From Rickettsia felis URRWXCal2 (GTDB lineage Bacteria > Pseudomonadota > Alphaproteobacteria > Rickettsiales > Rickettsiaceae), in assembly GCA_000012145.1 (NCBI GenBank), contig CP000053.1:992001-1056000 (forward strand): 64,000 nt of DNA, written 5' to 3'. Below, in pieces: positions 38,734-49,510 of the stretch. The stretch's first letter is position 1; the number at the start of each line of letters is the position of its first letter. Position numbers and translations under genes: made by a program. Below the pieces are notes generated by a model, which had not been told where the DNA came from, made no database searches, and was given only the letters and a program-made list of their open reading frames with translations.

Positions 38734-40047
38734 ATGAAAACAACAGATAGGCTATATAACAACCAAATTTCTGATAGTAGCAACAACAATATGGAGCAAA
38801 TATATAGTCATATTGTATCCTTATCAAAAATAAAGCAAGGAACACCAGGAAATCGTACTAGTACTAATCCAGAAGTATCTAAAAGGAGATTAGATTCACT
38901 AGCTAGGCTTGTTACAGGAGATAATATTTGCTCAGCTATAAGATATTATAATGATACTATATTAATAGCTAGTAATAGTGGCGGTAATGAATTAGCTAAA
39001 GAAGTTTTAGACACTGTAAAAGATTTTTCTAAAGATAACAGAAAAAATGGGAAATGTTTAGAGGATGAATTACTTAGATTGTATGTTAAATCAAGTTGGA
39101 AACCATTTATCAAACAATTAATTAATCAACAAAAAGAGATTAGTACTTTAAAAAACAGTTCTGAAAAGAGAGTAAAGGCATTATATAATAACATTGAAAA
39201 ATTATTGTCTTGGCCAGGAATAATGAAAGCCCCATGTAATAATAAAAAAAAGCAGACTGATTATATAAATGAACTTACCAAATTATTTCAAGGAGAACAA
39301 GAACTGAATAAATTTTGTGATTTTTGTTCAGAATGTATTAAGAGTGCTCAAAATACTAAATCATTTGAAAAAGAACATAAGATTATTGGTATAATACGAC
39401 ATCCACTCAAAGATATCAAGAAAGTAGCAGCAGACTTTATTGATCCAGAAATGAGTAAGTTTTCTAATAAAGTTAAACAAGCAATAATAGACGGTAAAAT
39501 AAAATATTTAAATAACCAGAATAGTCAAAAAGAAAAAATCCATGCCGAAATGAGAATATTGCAAGAAATATATCAGCAGAATAATAACAATCTTGAAATA
39601 CTGAAGAATGATTTAGATAGTGAGTATATAGGGATAACAAAATTATGTTGTCTTAGTTGTCAGGTAACCATAGAGGCACTAACCGGCAAAGAACTTGAAG
39701 AATCTGAGATTGTTAGGGGAAATCATGGTAAAGCCTATGAATATTGGAAAGCACCAGATTTTGTTTATAAAGATGAAGATTTACAGAAAAAGATATTATA
39801 TGTATTTGATCTTTTAACAAAGAAAGATAATAAGAAATACCATAAATTAGGCAAAGATGGGGCAGACTTTTCAGACTCTTCAGTAGGTTCTTATGCATTG
39901 AGTGATGAAGATAAAGCAAAATTACAAAAAGCTGCCAGTACACTTAGTCAACAAGGTGTTACCCCTATAGAAGGAGCAGGAAAAAATAATCAATCACGTT
40001 ATATTGGAAACAATAAAAATAAGGAAAAAAAGGTCATAGGAAGATAA
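38734..40047 (+). CDS. OTT_1508-like nucleic-acid/nucleotide deaminase-fold protein
   Basis: The 437-residue protein contains a zinc-deaminase signature in the C-terminal half. H270-A-E272 (KIHAEMRILQEIY) supplies the first ligand and the proton-shuttling Glu, and Cys306-x2-Cys309 (TKLCCLSCQVTIEAL) supplies the thiol ligands. This matches the OTT_1508-like deaminase family described from Orientia and Rickettsia within the toxin-type deaminase clade. The N-terminal 240 residues are helical and charged, without a signal peptide. The tail is low complexity (NNKNKEKK). It may act on host or competitor nucleic acid, or in genome defence; no immunity gene is obvious. Its start is preceded by AT-rich DNA. 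Confidence 0.7.
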   Translation: MKTTDRLYNNQISDSSNNNMEQIYSHIVSLSKIKQGTPGNRTSTNPEVSKRRLDSLARLVTGDNICSAIRYYNDTILIASNSGGNELAKEVLDTVKDFSKDNRKNGKCLEDELLRLYVKSSWKPFIKQLINQQKEISTLKNSSEKRVKALYNNIEKLLSWPGIMKAPCNNKKKQTDYINELTKLFQGEQELNKFCDFCSECIKSAQNTKSFEKEHKIIGIIRHPLKDIKKVAADFIDPEMSKFSNKVKQAIIDGKIKYLNNQNSQKEKIHAEMRILQEIYQQNNNNLEILKNDLDSEYIGITKLCCLSCQVTIEALTGKELEESEIVRGNHGKAYEYWKAPDFVYKDEDLQKKILYVFDLLTKKDNKKYHKLGKDGADFSDSSVGSYALSDEDKAKLQKAASTLSQQGVTPIEGAGKNNQSRYIGNNKNKEKKVIGR

Positions 40048-40824
40048 AATAGGCTTTCTAAATAATGAAATAATTGAATTAAGAATTCTTTATTACAAGA
40101 GTTATGCTAGAATCTATGTATGGCTTACAAGAAAACTGATTTACACAGTGGTTCTTTGAAGCTGAGAAAGTAATTAGTATAAAAGTTATCGTAGCAATCT
40201 AAGGAATGTAACTGTAAATTCCCAGGAGAAAGAGTACAAATGGATATATACAAAATAGCTAATAATTTATATCCAGTATACCGCTATAGATAACTGTACC
40301 AGATATAAGATTTTAGCTTTATGTAAGACGTACAGAGCAGATACTTTATTTTTTAGATTATAAGTTATGGATCGTATACCGTTTCCAATACAGCAAAAGC
40401 CAAGAATTGCTTGCTTATGAGATACAGAAACACTGAAAATGTGCATCTCACACATGATGTTATGGCTGATTTTGGTTTTACAACAGCAAAAGTACACTTA
40501 AAGAAACTCTCTATTACTCAACCATAAGAAGATTTTATATCAAAGCTGATTAATACAAGATAAATAATAGATGAGAAGGCGATAAAAGAAGGATTAAAGA
40601 CAATATACTACTCAACACGTAAGATGAATCATTAGATAGCTAACCATACAAATTTAGAATAAGATGGTTCTTTTCTTAGATACTGCTTAACTAAAATCCT
40701 TGGGAAAAGAGCTCCTATCAAGTTTTCAGAATTGCTAAAAAATCTTATCTTCCATTAGTAAGTTCAAAGTCATCTATTCTCTTCAAAGATTAGTTTTCTC
40801 CTCAATAGAATCATCTCAGTTTAA
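40048..40824. other. Degraded region, no intact gene
   Basis: I see only short interrupted frames. One around 40420-40527 reads YRNTENVHLTHDVMADFGFT then TAKVHLKKLS, which looks like the ghost of a gene I cannot name. No palindromic element or RNA is visible. Confidence 0.4.
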
Positions 40825-41661
40825 TTGACATTGCTAAATAATTCTAAAAAATTATTGTTTAAATTTAGAAGAGGAAAAAAAATGACTAAAAGAAAATTTA
40901 ACAAATTAGATAATATAGAACAAGAGGATGCATCTGCACAAAGTCAGAACATAAATATTGAATATAATAAGAATAATATTGAAAAGATACTCAATATATG
41001 TACAAACAAAAATGTAGAAGTGTTTTTAGGTCATGTAGATAAGCAGGATCAAGATACACTTCATAGTCCTGCAACAGGTGAATTGATTGAGCAAATAAAG
41101 TTGTATCTCTCAGGGCAGAATAAAAATGCACAACATTTTTTAGTAATAAATCTCAGTAACAAAGAATTAGTTGAGAGTGCGTATTTAATACACCTATATA
41201 AAAACTTAGATTGGAAGTTAGATGTAATACCGTTCGTTAATTATAAACAAGTAAAAGATATTTCTAGTTACATAGAAGATATTCTTACAGAAATAGACGT
41301 AGGCATTATTGGTGCTAGGATGTACAATGATTTAGGTATAACTAGTGCACGTATTGAACAGGTTATGGAGCACATGAAATTAAGAATACAATATTCCAAA
41401 CTAAATAAAGATAATTTTGAGCAGTATAAAACAAAACTTGATGCTATTAAATTCGCTAAACCAGGAGCTTACACAGAAACTCATAAAGAAATTTTGGAAC
41501 AAATATCAATTAATAATTATATAGATACGGTGGTAATTAACAAAAAAGAGTTAGAAATATTTAAGGCCGATATAATGCCACATCAACCAAGTAGCTCCAA
41601 TATTAATACAGAAGATTATAATGATAAAGCTGCTATTTCGCTGACAGGAGAGACAGAGTGA
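40825..41661 (+). CDS. Uncharacterised protein, possible effector or regulator
   Basis: The 278-residue protein has a basic N-terminus (LFKFRRGKKMTKRKF). A mixed alpha/beta middle follows, with VEVFLGHVDKQDQDTLHSPA, FLVINLSNKELVESAYLIHL and DVGIIGARMYNDLGI. The tail is polar. An internal ATG (MTKRKFNKLDN, 40882) could be the real start. No membrane segment or known motif is present. The stop overlaps the GTG of the next ORF (GTGA), so the two are translationally coupled. It belongs to the accessory island. Confidence 0.6.
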   Translation: MTLLNNSKKLLFKFRRGKKMTKRKFNKLDNIEQEDASAQSQNINIEYNKNNIEKILNICTNKNVEVFLGHVDKQDQDTLHSPATGELIEQIKLYLSGQNKNAQHFLVINLSNKELVESAYLIHLYKNLDWKLDVIPFVNYKQVKDISSYIEDILTEIDVGIIGARMYNDLGITSARIEQVMEHMKLRIQYSKLNKDNFEQYKTKLDAIKFAKPGAYTETHKEILEQISINNYIDTVVINKKELEIFKADIMPHQPSSSNINTEDYNDKAAISLTGETE

Positions 41662-41945
41662 ATCCAAAAAGCCAGAAACAAAAGGAGCTCTTAGAAGAGA
41701 TAAAAGGTAAGTCGGTATTATTAACACAACAAATAGATGTTAAAATAGATGGCAATGGGGTTTTGGTCATTGACCCCAAGACATTGATCAGAAGTGGTAA
41801 CGGTGGGAAACAAGATAATCATATTATACCTGTTGCTATGTTTCTTTCTTCCATTAAGTATCATCTAAAAAGACAAAATGATATATCTAAAGTTTTTGAT
41901 AATTTATCTTACATATATAATTTGTTAGCAACGGAAGTAAAATGA
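41658..41945 (+). CDS. Uncharacterised protein truncated by the IS21-type element
   Basis: It starts at GTG overlapping the upstream stop. The 95 residues include LLTQQIDVKIDGNGVLVIDP and QDNHIIPVAMFLSSIKYHLK. The final codons (from 41923) are IS terminal-repeat sequence, so the natural C-terminus is lost. The intact neighbour and coupling suggest a former two-gene unit. The segment KQDNHIIPVAMF resembles the start of an HNH-like or polymorphic-toxin tail, but too little remains to call it. Confidence 0.55.
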   Translation: MNPKSQKQKELLEEIKGKSVLLTQQIDVKIDGNGVLVIDPKTLIRSGNGGKQDNHIIPVAMFLSSIKYHLKRQNDISKVFDNLSYIYNLLATEVK

Positions 41946-42013
41946 TACAGAGCAACGGATGAAAATTGATACAGTATTAAAGTAATATCTTCTGGATAAG
42001 GAGGTAATGAATA

Positions 42014-43840
<1,827 letters not shown>

Positions 43841-43904
43841 ATATCAGATAATTTTTTTTATGATACTGTATCATTTTTCAGCCGATGCTTATTAAATATC
43901 TGTA

Positions 43905-44156
43905 TCATTTTTCGACCGGTGTTGACATTAATCTTGCTTCTTCAACAGGTAAATCAGGAAAACGACCTAGTTTGATCCTTTTATATTCATCTTTTACCAT
44001 TTGGGCTAGGTAAAAAGTTTTACTGCCACCGTAAGATACTATAAGTACCAATCCTTTTTCTTTAGTATCTTTGTAAAGGGTTCTTTTCTCTCTAGGGGGT
44101 TCGATTTTTAAAAGATTATTTTTAGTAAAATTAAAATACAATGGTTGTTTTCTCAT
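43905..44156 (-). pseudogene. Tyrosine-integrase N-terminal fragment (DUF4102 arm-binding domain)
   Basis: The 83 residues contain YFNFTKNNLLKIEPPREKRT, then DTKEKGLVLIVSYGGSKTFY and KRIKLGRFPDLPVEEARLM. This is the arm-type DNA-binding domain of phage/island integrases (T...l..l..p...r....D....GL.l.V...G.K.f...Y...G....l.lG.fp.ls..eAR). The core-binding and catalytic domains are missing; the frame reads into the IS21 right end (from 43927) and stops there. It marks a former integrative element. Confidence 0.85.
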
Positions 44157-44469
44157 TTTTATGCTTCCTATATGCTGTTATTGATTTATAATTAATAACT
44201 TAAACCAGCATAATATGCAAGTGTAAAATTACACAAAAAGTTGAAATGCTATAAATATAAAAATACTTACTAGTGCATATATATTTTTTTAAATTTTATA
44301 AATATTAATGCTGATAGTAACGTTACTTAAAGCAACATATTTTTCAATAGAAGCAAAAATATCACATCTATAAATTTTTAAAATTGCCTACCTTAATCCT
44401 TTTAAATAGATTATTATTATACTATAATCCTTAAAATTATGAGTTTTTAAAAAACAAGTTAGAATAAAA
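44157..44469. other. AT-rich spacer upstream of thrS
   Basis: No gene or palindromic element is apparent. It must contain the thrS promoter, but I cannot choose one with confidence. No T-box-like structure is evident. Confidence 0.4.
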
Positions 44470-46377
44470 ATGATAAATATTTCCTTTCCCGATGGGAGCG
44501 TAAAACAGTTTGAGTCGAATATTACGGCTTTTGAAGTAGCAAATGCAATTTCAATGTCGCTTGCTAAAGCAGCAATGGTTGCTGAAATAAACGGTGAGCT
44601 TAAAGATTTAAGTACTATAATTGAAAATGATTGTAAGCTTCGTATTTTAACTGCAAAAGATTCTGAATGTCTCGAGATAATAAGGCACGATGCGGCTCAT
44701 ATTATAGCTGAAGCTGCTAAAGAATTATTTCCTGATATTCAAGTAACTATCGGTCCTGCAATTGAAAACGGTTTCTTTTACGATTTTGCTAAGGATAAGC
44801 CATTTACACCGGATGATGTGGCAATGATAGAAGCAAGAATGCATGAAATAGTCAAGCGAAACGAACAAATTACTAGAGAATTATGGGATCGTGATAAAGC
44901 CGTTGAGTTTTTTAAATCGATAGGGGAGCATTATAAAGCCGAAATTATTGCTTCAATTCCGGCAGGTGAGCCGATTACTTTATACAGGCAGGGTAGTTTT
45001 ATTGATTTATGCCGAGGTCCGCATGCTCCCTCTACAGGTTTTGTTAAGCATTTTAAGTTGATGAAAGTTGCGGGTGCTTATTGGCGAGGTGATAGTCGTA
45101 ATGAGATGTTGCAGCGTATATACGGTACGGCGTGGGCTACGAAAGAGCAACTAGATAATTACCTCTTTATGCTTGAAGAAGCCGAAAAGCGTGACCATAG
45201 AAAGCTTGGGCGTGAGCTTGATTTATTCCACTTTCAAGAAGAAGCTCAAGGTATGGTATTTTGGCATGATAAAGGCTGGAGTATATATAATACCATTGAG
45301 CAGTATATTAGGAAAAAGATTCGTAAAAACGGTTATACTGAGGTTAAGACTCCTGTTTTGGTGGATAAAAGCCTTTGGGAGGCTTCAGGACACTGGGAAA
45401 AATTTCGTGAAGATATGTTCGCGTTAGAAACAGATGACAAGACATTAGCTTTAAAGCCGATGAATTGCCCTTGCCACGTGCAGATTTTCAAACAAGGTAT
45501 TAAGAGCTATCGTGATTTGCCGCTTCGTATGTCGGAGTTTGGTTTGTGTCATCGTAATGAGGCGTCCGGTGCATTACACGGTTTAATGAGAGTGCGTAGC
45601 TTAGTGCAAGACGATGCTCATATATTTTGTGCGGAGGAGCAAATTACCGATGAAACGGTTAGTTTCTGTAAGCTACTTACTGAAGTTTATAAAGATTTCG
45701 GCTTCACCGATATAAAGGTAAAATTCTCTGATCGTCCCGAAATTAGAGCAGGTAGTGATGAAGTTTGGGATAAAGCTGAGAATGCTTTAAAAGAAGCAGT
45801 GGAAAAAGCAGGTTTCACTTATACGCTAAACCCGGGTGAGGGGGCATTTTACGGACCGAAGCTTGAGTTTGTATTAACAGATGCGATAGGGCGGCAATGG
45901 CAATGCGGTACGCTTCAGATGGATTTTGTTTTGCCGGAGCGACTCGATGCTAGCTATATTGCAGCAAGCGGTGAGAAAAAAAGACCGGTAATGCTCCATA
46001 GGGCAATACTTGGCTCGCTTGAGCGTTTTATCGGTATATTGATTGAAGAATATGCCGGACGTTTTCCTATTTGGCTTGCTCCTATACAAGTCGCTATTGC
46101 AACAATCACCAGCGATTTAAACGATTATGCTTTAGAAGTGCAAAAAGCTTTAATTGATAATGGCGTAAGAACGGATATTAATATCTCACCTGATAAAATT
46201 AACTATAAGATTCGTGAATTTTCTAATCAAAAAATACCGATGATTGCCGTAATCGGTAAGCAGGAAAAAGAAAATAAACACGTAACGATAAGAAGACTCG
46301 GAACTACCGACCAGGAAGTATTATCGATAGAGCAGTTAATAGCGTTAATTAAGAAAGAGAATGAGAAGTATTTGTAG
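44470..46377 (+). CDS. thrS: Threonyl-tRNA synthetase
   Basis: The 635-residue enzyme charges tRNA-Thr. It has the TGS domain (1-62), the editing domain with [12 protein letters not shown] and VDLCRGPH-like [12 protein letters not shown], class II motif 1 ([20 protein letters not shown]), motif 2 ([20 protein letters not shown]) and motif 3 ([20 protein letters not shown]). The zinc ligand Cys of [13 protein letters not shown] and the C-terminal anticodon-binding domain are present. Length is standard. It starts at ATG 44470. Confidence 0.97.
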
Positions 46378-46466
46378 ATTTTAAATCTAAAATGTGATAT
46401 AAAATAATGATAATATGTATCATAGGGATATGATATCCCAGTTAGGAAAAATCCTAAGGAGCTTAT

Positions 46467-46710
46467 ATGAGAACTATTATTAATATAGCTGATTCGCAAA
46501 TTAAAATTCTAGATCAACTATCCAAGAAAAAAAATATCAAGAGATAAAATTATTGGGCAAGCTTTAACTAGTTACATTGCTAGTAATGATCACAATAATA
46601 AAGCATTTGAAAACGCTTTTGGACTTTGGAAAGATAAAAATCTAGATAGTTTAGAATATCAGACTAAATTACGTAATGAGTGGAACGAAGTAATTGTTTA
46701 CTGTAAATGA
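46467..46710 (+). pseudogene. Ribbon-helix-helix antitoxin, frameshifted
   Basis: ATG 46467 opens MRTIINIADSQIKILDQLSK, then the A-rich run at about 46526-46535 breaks the frame. The rest continues one frame over: RDKIIGQALTSYIASNDHNN, FGLWKDKNLDSLEYQTKLRN, to TGA 46708-46710. It is the CopG/VapB-like pattern of antitoxins that partner PIN-domain toxins, but no toxin follows; the next gene is an unrelated acetyltransferase on the other strand. Confidence 0.75.
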
Positions 46711-47117
46711 AGAGTACAATTATATCGCTGATTATATTTTCCTTCAAATATTTCGCAATTAAAACCTAAAGCACGATAAAAATTTACTGCACTATCATCA
46801 GTTTCAGCTGTTATTTTCTTTAAAGTAAAATGACTAATTATATATAAAATTAATTGTTTTCCAATTCCTTGAGATCGAAAAGTTTTTAATACGCTAATAT
46901 GCCTAATTATAGCCTGTATAGATAATACTTCAATTCCAATTATACCAATTAAGTTTTCTTCTATAAAACATCCGATAAGATGCAGCTTAGTATTTTTATA
47001 ACTTTCTAATACTTGGCTAATTTTTTCAGTAGTAGGATTACCTATGCTATCTGCTATAAGAATAGATAAATTTTTTTCGGTAAAATTTACCACTCTAAAT
47101 GTAAATATCGGTTGCAT
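46698..47117 (-). CDS. GNAT-family N-acetyltransferase
   Basis: The 139-residue single-domain GNAT has LHLIGCFIEENLIGIIGIEV, the acetyl-CoA loop FRSQGIGKQLILYIISHF, and the closing AVNFYRALGFNCEIFEGKYN. The typical R/Q-x-x-G-x-G/A signature is intact. Substrate is unknown. It is divergent from the ABC exporter gene. Confidence 0.87.
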   Translation of the reverse strand: MQPIFTFRVVNFTEKNLSILIADSIGNPTTEKISQVLESYKNTKLHLIGCFIEENLIGIIGIEVLSIQAIIRHISVLKTFRSQGIGKQLILYIISHFTLKKITAETDDSAVNFYRALGFNCEIFEGKYNQRYNCTLHLQ

Positions 47118-47208
47118 AATAATATTGTAGAATTAAAGATTATTTGATATACTTCACTGCTTTTTGCTATAAGTATAATTTTTCTTTAAGTTTTTAACAA
47201 ATTTATTT

Positions 47209-49092
47209 ATGAAAACAACATCTCATCCCGTCTCTTTTTTATGGTCGGTTATAATGCCGTATAAATATTGCTATCTTATTATGATGATGGCTCCGTTTTC
47301 AAATGGTGTTCATCCTATTTTATATAATTATGCCGTAAAGCTTTTGCTTGATCTGTTTACCCAAAATGAACAAATTACATTTGCACAAAGCTATAAACCG
47401 ATAATGTTTTTTGTAATGGCACAAGCTATACTTGACGTAGCTTGGCGGACTCATAATTTTGCACAACTTAAAGCAATGCCTTATATCTTTCAAAGCATTA
47501 TGAATAAAATTTGTAATCACTGTTTTCATTTGCCGTATACTTATTTTCAGAATAATCTTTCCGGCTCTATAGTCGGAAGAGTACGGGGCATAGGTGATAA
47601 TTATTATAAAATGCACCAAGCTATTGAGTGGAAATTAAGCAAACCTCTACTCATTACACTATTTTCAGGGATTACTCTTGCCTATACTAATATTAAAATA
47701 TTTACTGTTATTATTGCCTTTACTGCTCTTTATCTACCGCTTGCATTACATTTTTTTACCAAACTTGCTAAAATGGAACAGGCTAAGCAAGATTCTTGGT
47801 ATAATTTATTCGGTATAGTGGCTGACTGTATCACAAACATTTTTACTATTTTTTCATTTGTCGCAAAAAAGCGAGAATTAAATAAAGTACAAGATTACTA
47901 CCATAACGTACATAATCCTTTAACAATTAAATATTATAAATATGATTCCATTATCTCTATAATACTCTGTTTAGTATATTGGATATATTTGATAGGAGTT
48001 TTTGTATATGTAATTTACTTACGTAATTTAGGCGAGATTAGCATTGGTGATATCGCTTTTATTATGCCGCTTACTTTTTTATTTGCTGAAAATTCGTGGC
48101 ATACTACTATGGAAGTTAAAGACTTTTTAGAAGATGTAGCTAGCTTTCGATCGAGCTTTAAAATCATGCAAATCCCACGAGATACTATAGATAAAGAAGA
48201 TGCTGCTGAATTAAAAATCTCCAAAGGTGAGATTATATTTAAGGATGTATCTTTTTCTTACGTAAATGATAATAGTAAGCAGCTAAATTCAGAAAGCTTC
48301 AGACAGGATGAATTTAAGAGCAAGCCTGCGGAGCGTACAATAGTACGTGAGCACAGGCTTGACTCAAAAAATTCACCTGTATCAAGTTTTCTGAATGACG
48401 CTGTATTTCAGTCTCTTAATTTGCATATAAAAGCCGGTGAGAAAGTAGGTATTGTCGGGCATTCAGGTAGCGGTAAATCTACTTTGATTGCATTATTGTT
48501 AAAGAACTTTAAAGCCGGAATCGGTGATATTATAATCGATAACCAAAGTATTTACGATACTTCCTCTGACAGTCTACGGGAGCAGATATCGCTAATTCCT
48601 CAAGATATTATGCTTTTTCATCACTCAGTAGGTGAGAATATCGGATATGCAAAAGAGAATGCTTTACCTCATGAAATAGAAAATGCCGCCAAAGCTGCAA
48701 ATATCCATGAATTTATCGAAAGTTTACCGGAAAAATATAACACCATTGTCGGTGAGAGAGGAGTAAAGCTAAGTGGCGGACAGAGGCAACGTATAGCAAT
48801 TGCTCGTGCTATTCTTAAAAACGCTCCAATCTTGGTTTTAGATGAAGCAACTTCAAGTCTTGATAGCCACACAGAGCAAGAGGTACAAAAATCTATTAAC
48901 ACAATGCTTGATATTGAGAATGTAACTATAATTGCTATAGCTCACAGATTATCTACTATCAAGCATATGGATAGAATTATTGTTATGGATAAAGGCAAAA
49001 TCGTAGAAGACGGCCCTTTTAGGGAACTCGTTCGTAAGGAAAAGGGTAAGTTTAGGGAACTTTGGGAGCATCAAGTTAACGGCTTTGTCTAG
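47209..49092 (+). CDS. ABC exporter (fused membrane and ATPase domains) carrying a palindromic-element insertion
   Basis: In this 627-residue half-transporter, six membrane helices (residues about 15-310) are followed by the nucleotide-binding domain. That domain has Walker A GHSGSGKST (about 415), signature LSGGQRQRIAIARAIL, Walker B ILVLDEATSSLD and the H-loop IAIAHRLSTI. Between the first NBD strand (DVSFSYVND) and FQSLNLHIKAGEKVGIV lie about 41 extra residues (about 358-398), encoded by a rickettsial palindromic element and including RQDEFKSKPAERTIVREHRL. The insert sits in an exposed loop before Walker A and preserves the frame. The family resembles MsbA/ATM1-like exporters; substrate is unknown. 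Confidence 0.92.
   Translation: MKTTSHPVSFLWSVIMPYKYCYLIMMMAPFSNGVHPILYNYAVKLLLDLFTQNEQITFAQSYKPIMFFVMAQAILDVAWRTHNFAQLKAMPYIFQSIMNKICNHCFHLPYTYFQNNLSGSIVGRVRGIGDNYYKMHQAIEWKLSKPLLITLFSGITLAYTNIKIFTVIIAFTALYLPLALHFFTKLAKMEQAKQDSWYNLFGIVADCITNIFTIFSFVAKKRELNKVQDYYHNVHNPLTIKYYKYDSIISIILCLVYWIYLIGVFVYVIYLRNLGEISIGDIAFIMPLTFLFAENSWHTTMEVKDFLEDVASFRSSFKIMQIPRDTIDKEDAAELKISKGEIIFKDVSFSYVNDNSKQLNSESFRQDEFKSKPAERTIVREHRLDSKNSPVSSFLNDAVFQSLNLHIKAGEKVGIVGHSGSGKSTLIALLLKNFKAGIGDIIIDNQSIYDTSSDSLREQISLIPQDIMLFHHSVGENIGYAKENALPHEIENAAKAANIHEFIESLPEKYNTIVGERGVKLSGGQRQRIAIARAILKNAPILVLDEATSSLDSHTEQEVQKSINTMLDIENVTIIAIAHRLSTIKHMDRIIVMDKGKIVEDGPFRELVRKEKGKFRELWEHQVNGFV
48282..48404. repeat. Rickettsial palindromic element inside the ABC exporter frame
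   Basis: TTCAGAAAGCTTCAGACAGG ... GAATTTAAGAGCAAGCCTGC ... GTACAATAGTACGTGAGCAC ... AGTTTTCTGAATGACGCTGT is 123 bases (41 codons). A near-identical copy lies in inverted orientation in non-coding DNA at 58231-58356. Confidence 0.9.
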
Positions 49093-49100
49093 ACTCGTTT

Positions 49101-49262
49101 ATAGTAAATTAATTAGAATTAGGCACAATTTCTACATTATCTTTTAATTTTTTAAGAGCATATCTCATACCGTAAATGGGTTAGCATTAGCGGTATTCGC
49201 TACACACTTAAAAAAATAAAATATTTCATATAAACCGCACCTAATTCTAATTAATTTACTAT
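49101..49262. repeat. Palindromic element with 24-base arms
   Basis: ATAGTAAATTAATTAGAATT at 49101 on pairs with its inverted copy ending 49262; the arms are about 24 bases and almost perfect. The loop of about 110 bases has no gene. It follows the ABC exporter stop by 8 bases. Confidence 0.85.
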
Positions 49263-49373
49263 AATTTGAAAAATTGGCGTCGTAGTTTCATATTTTTTGA
49301 TCTGTGCGATCTTAGTATGTACGGCTGCGGTCAAAAAATATGAAACGCCTTGCTCTTTTCCAAATTAAACTTC
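49263..49373. repeat. Palindromic element, GTTTCATATTTTTTGATC type
   Basis: The stem 49285-49302 (GTTTCATATTTTTTGATC) pairs with 49329-49346 (GGTCAAAAAATATGAAAC). The outer AATTTGAAAAATTGGCG and CGCCTTGCTCTTTTCCAAAT extend it. It abuts the previous palindrome directly, forming a tandem pair between the ABC gene and the zinc-ribbon gene. The remainder to 49510 is spacer. Confidence 0.75.
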
Positions 49374-49510
49374 GTCTATTCATTTTACTGTGAGTGTTCA
49401 TGGGTTTTTAATTTCTGCAATTTTTACTATCATTAATATAAGAAAAACTATCTCTGCTTGAACAAATATAATCAAAAATTCAAAAACTCGTGAACGCTAA
49501 CGAAACAAAA

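Noticed and set aside
40267..40497. 76-codon minus-strand frame in the degraded region
   Set aside because: Composition looks random, and it overlaps remnants of another frame on the plus strand. No motif or ribosome-binding context.
44157..44469. Attachment site or tRNA next to the integrase stub
   Set aside because: No tRNA fragment or repeated att core is visible in this stretch.
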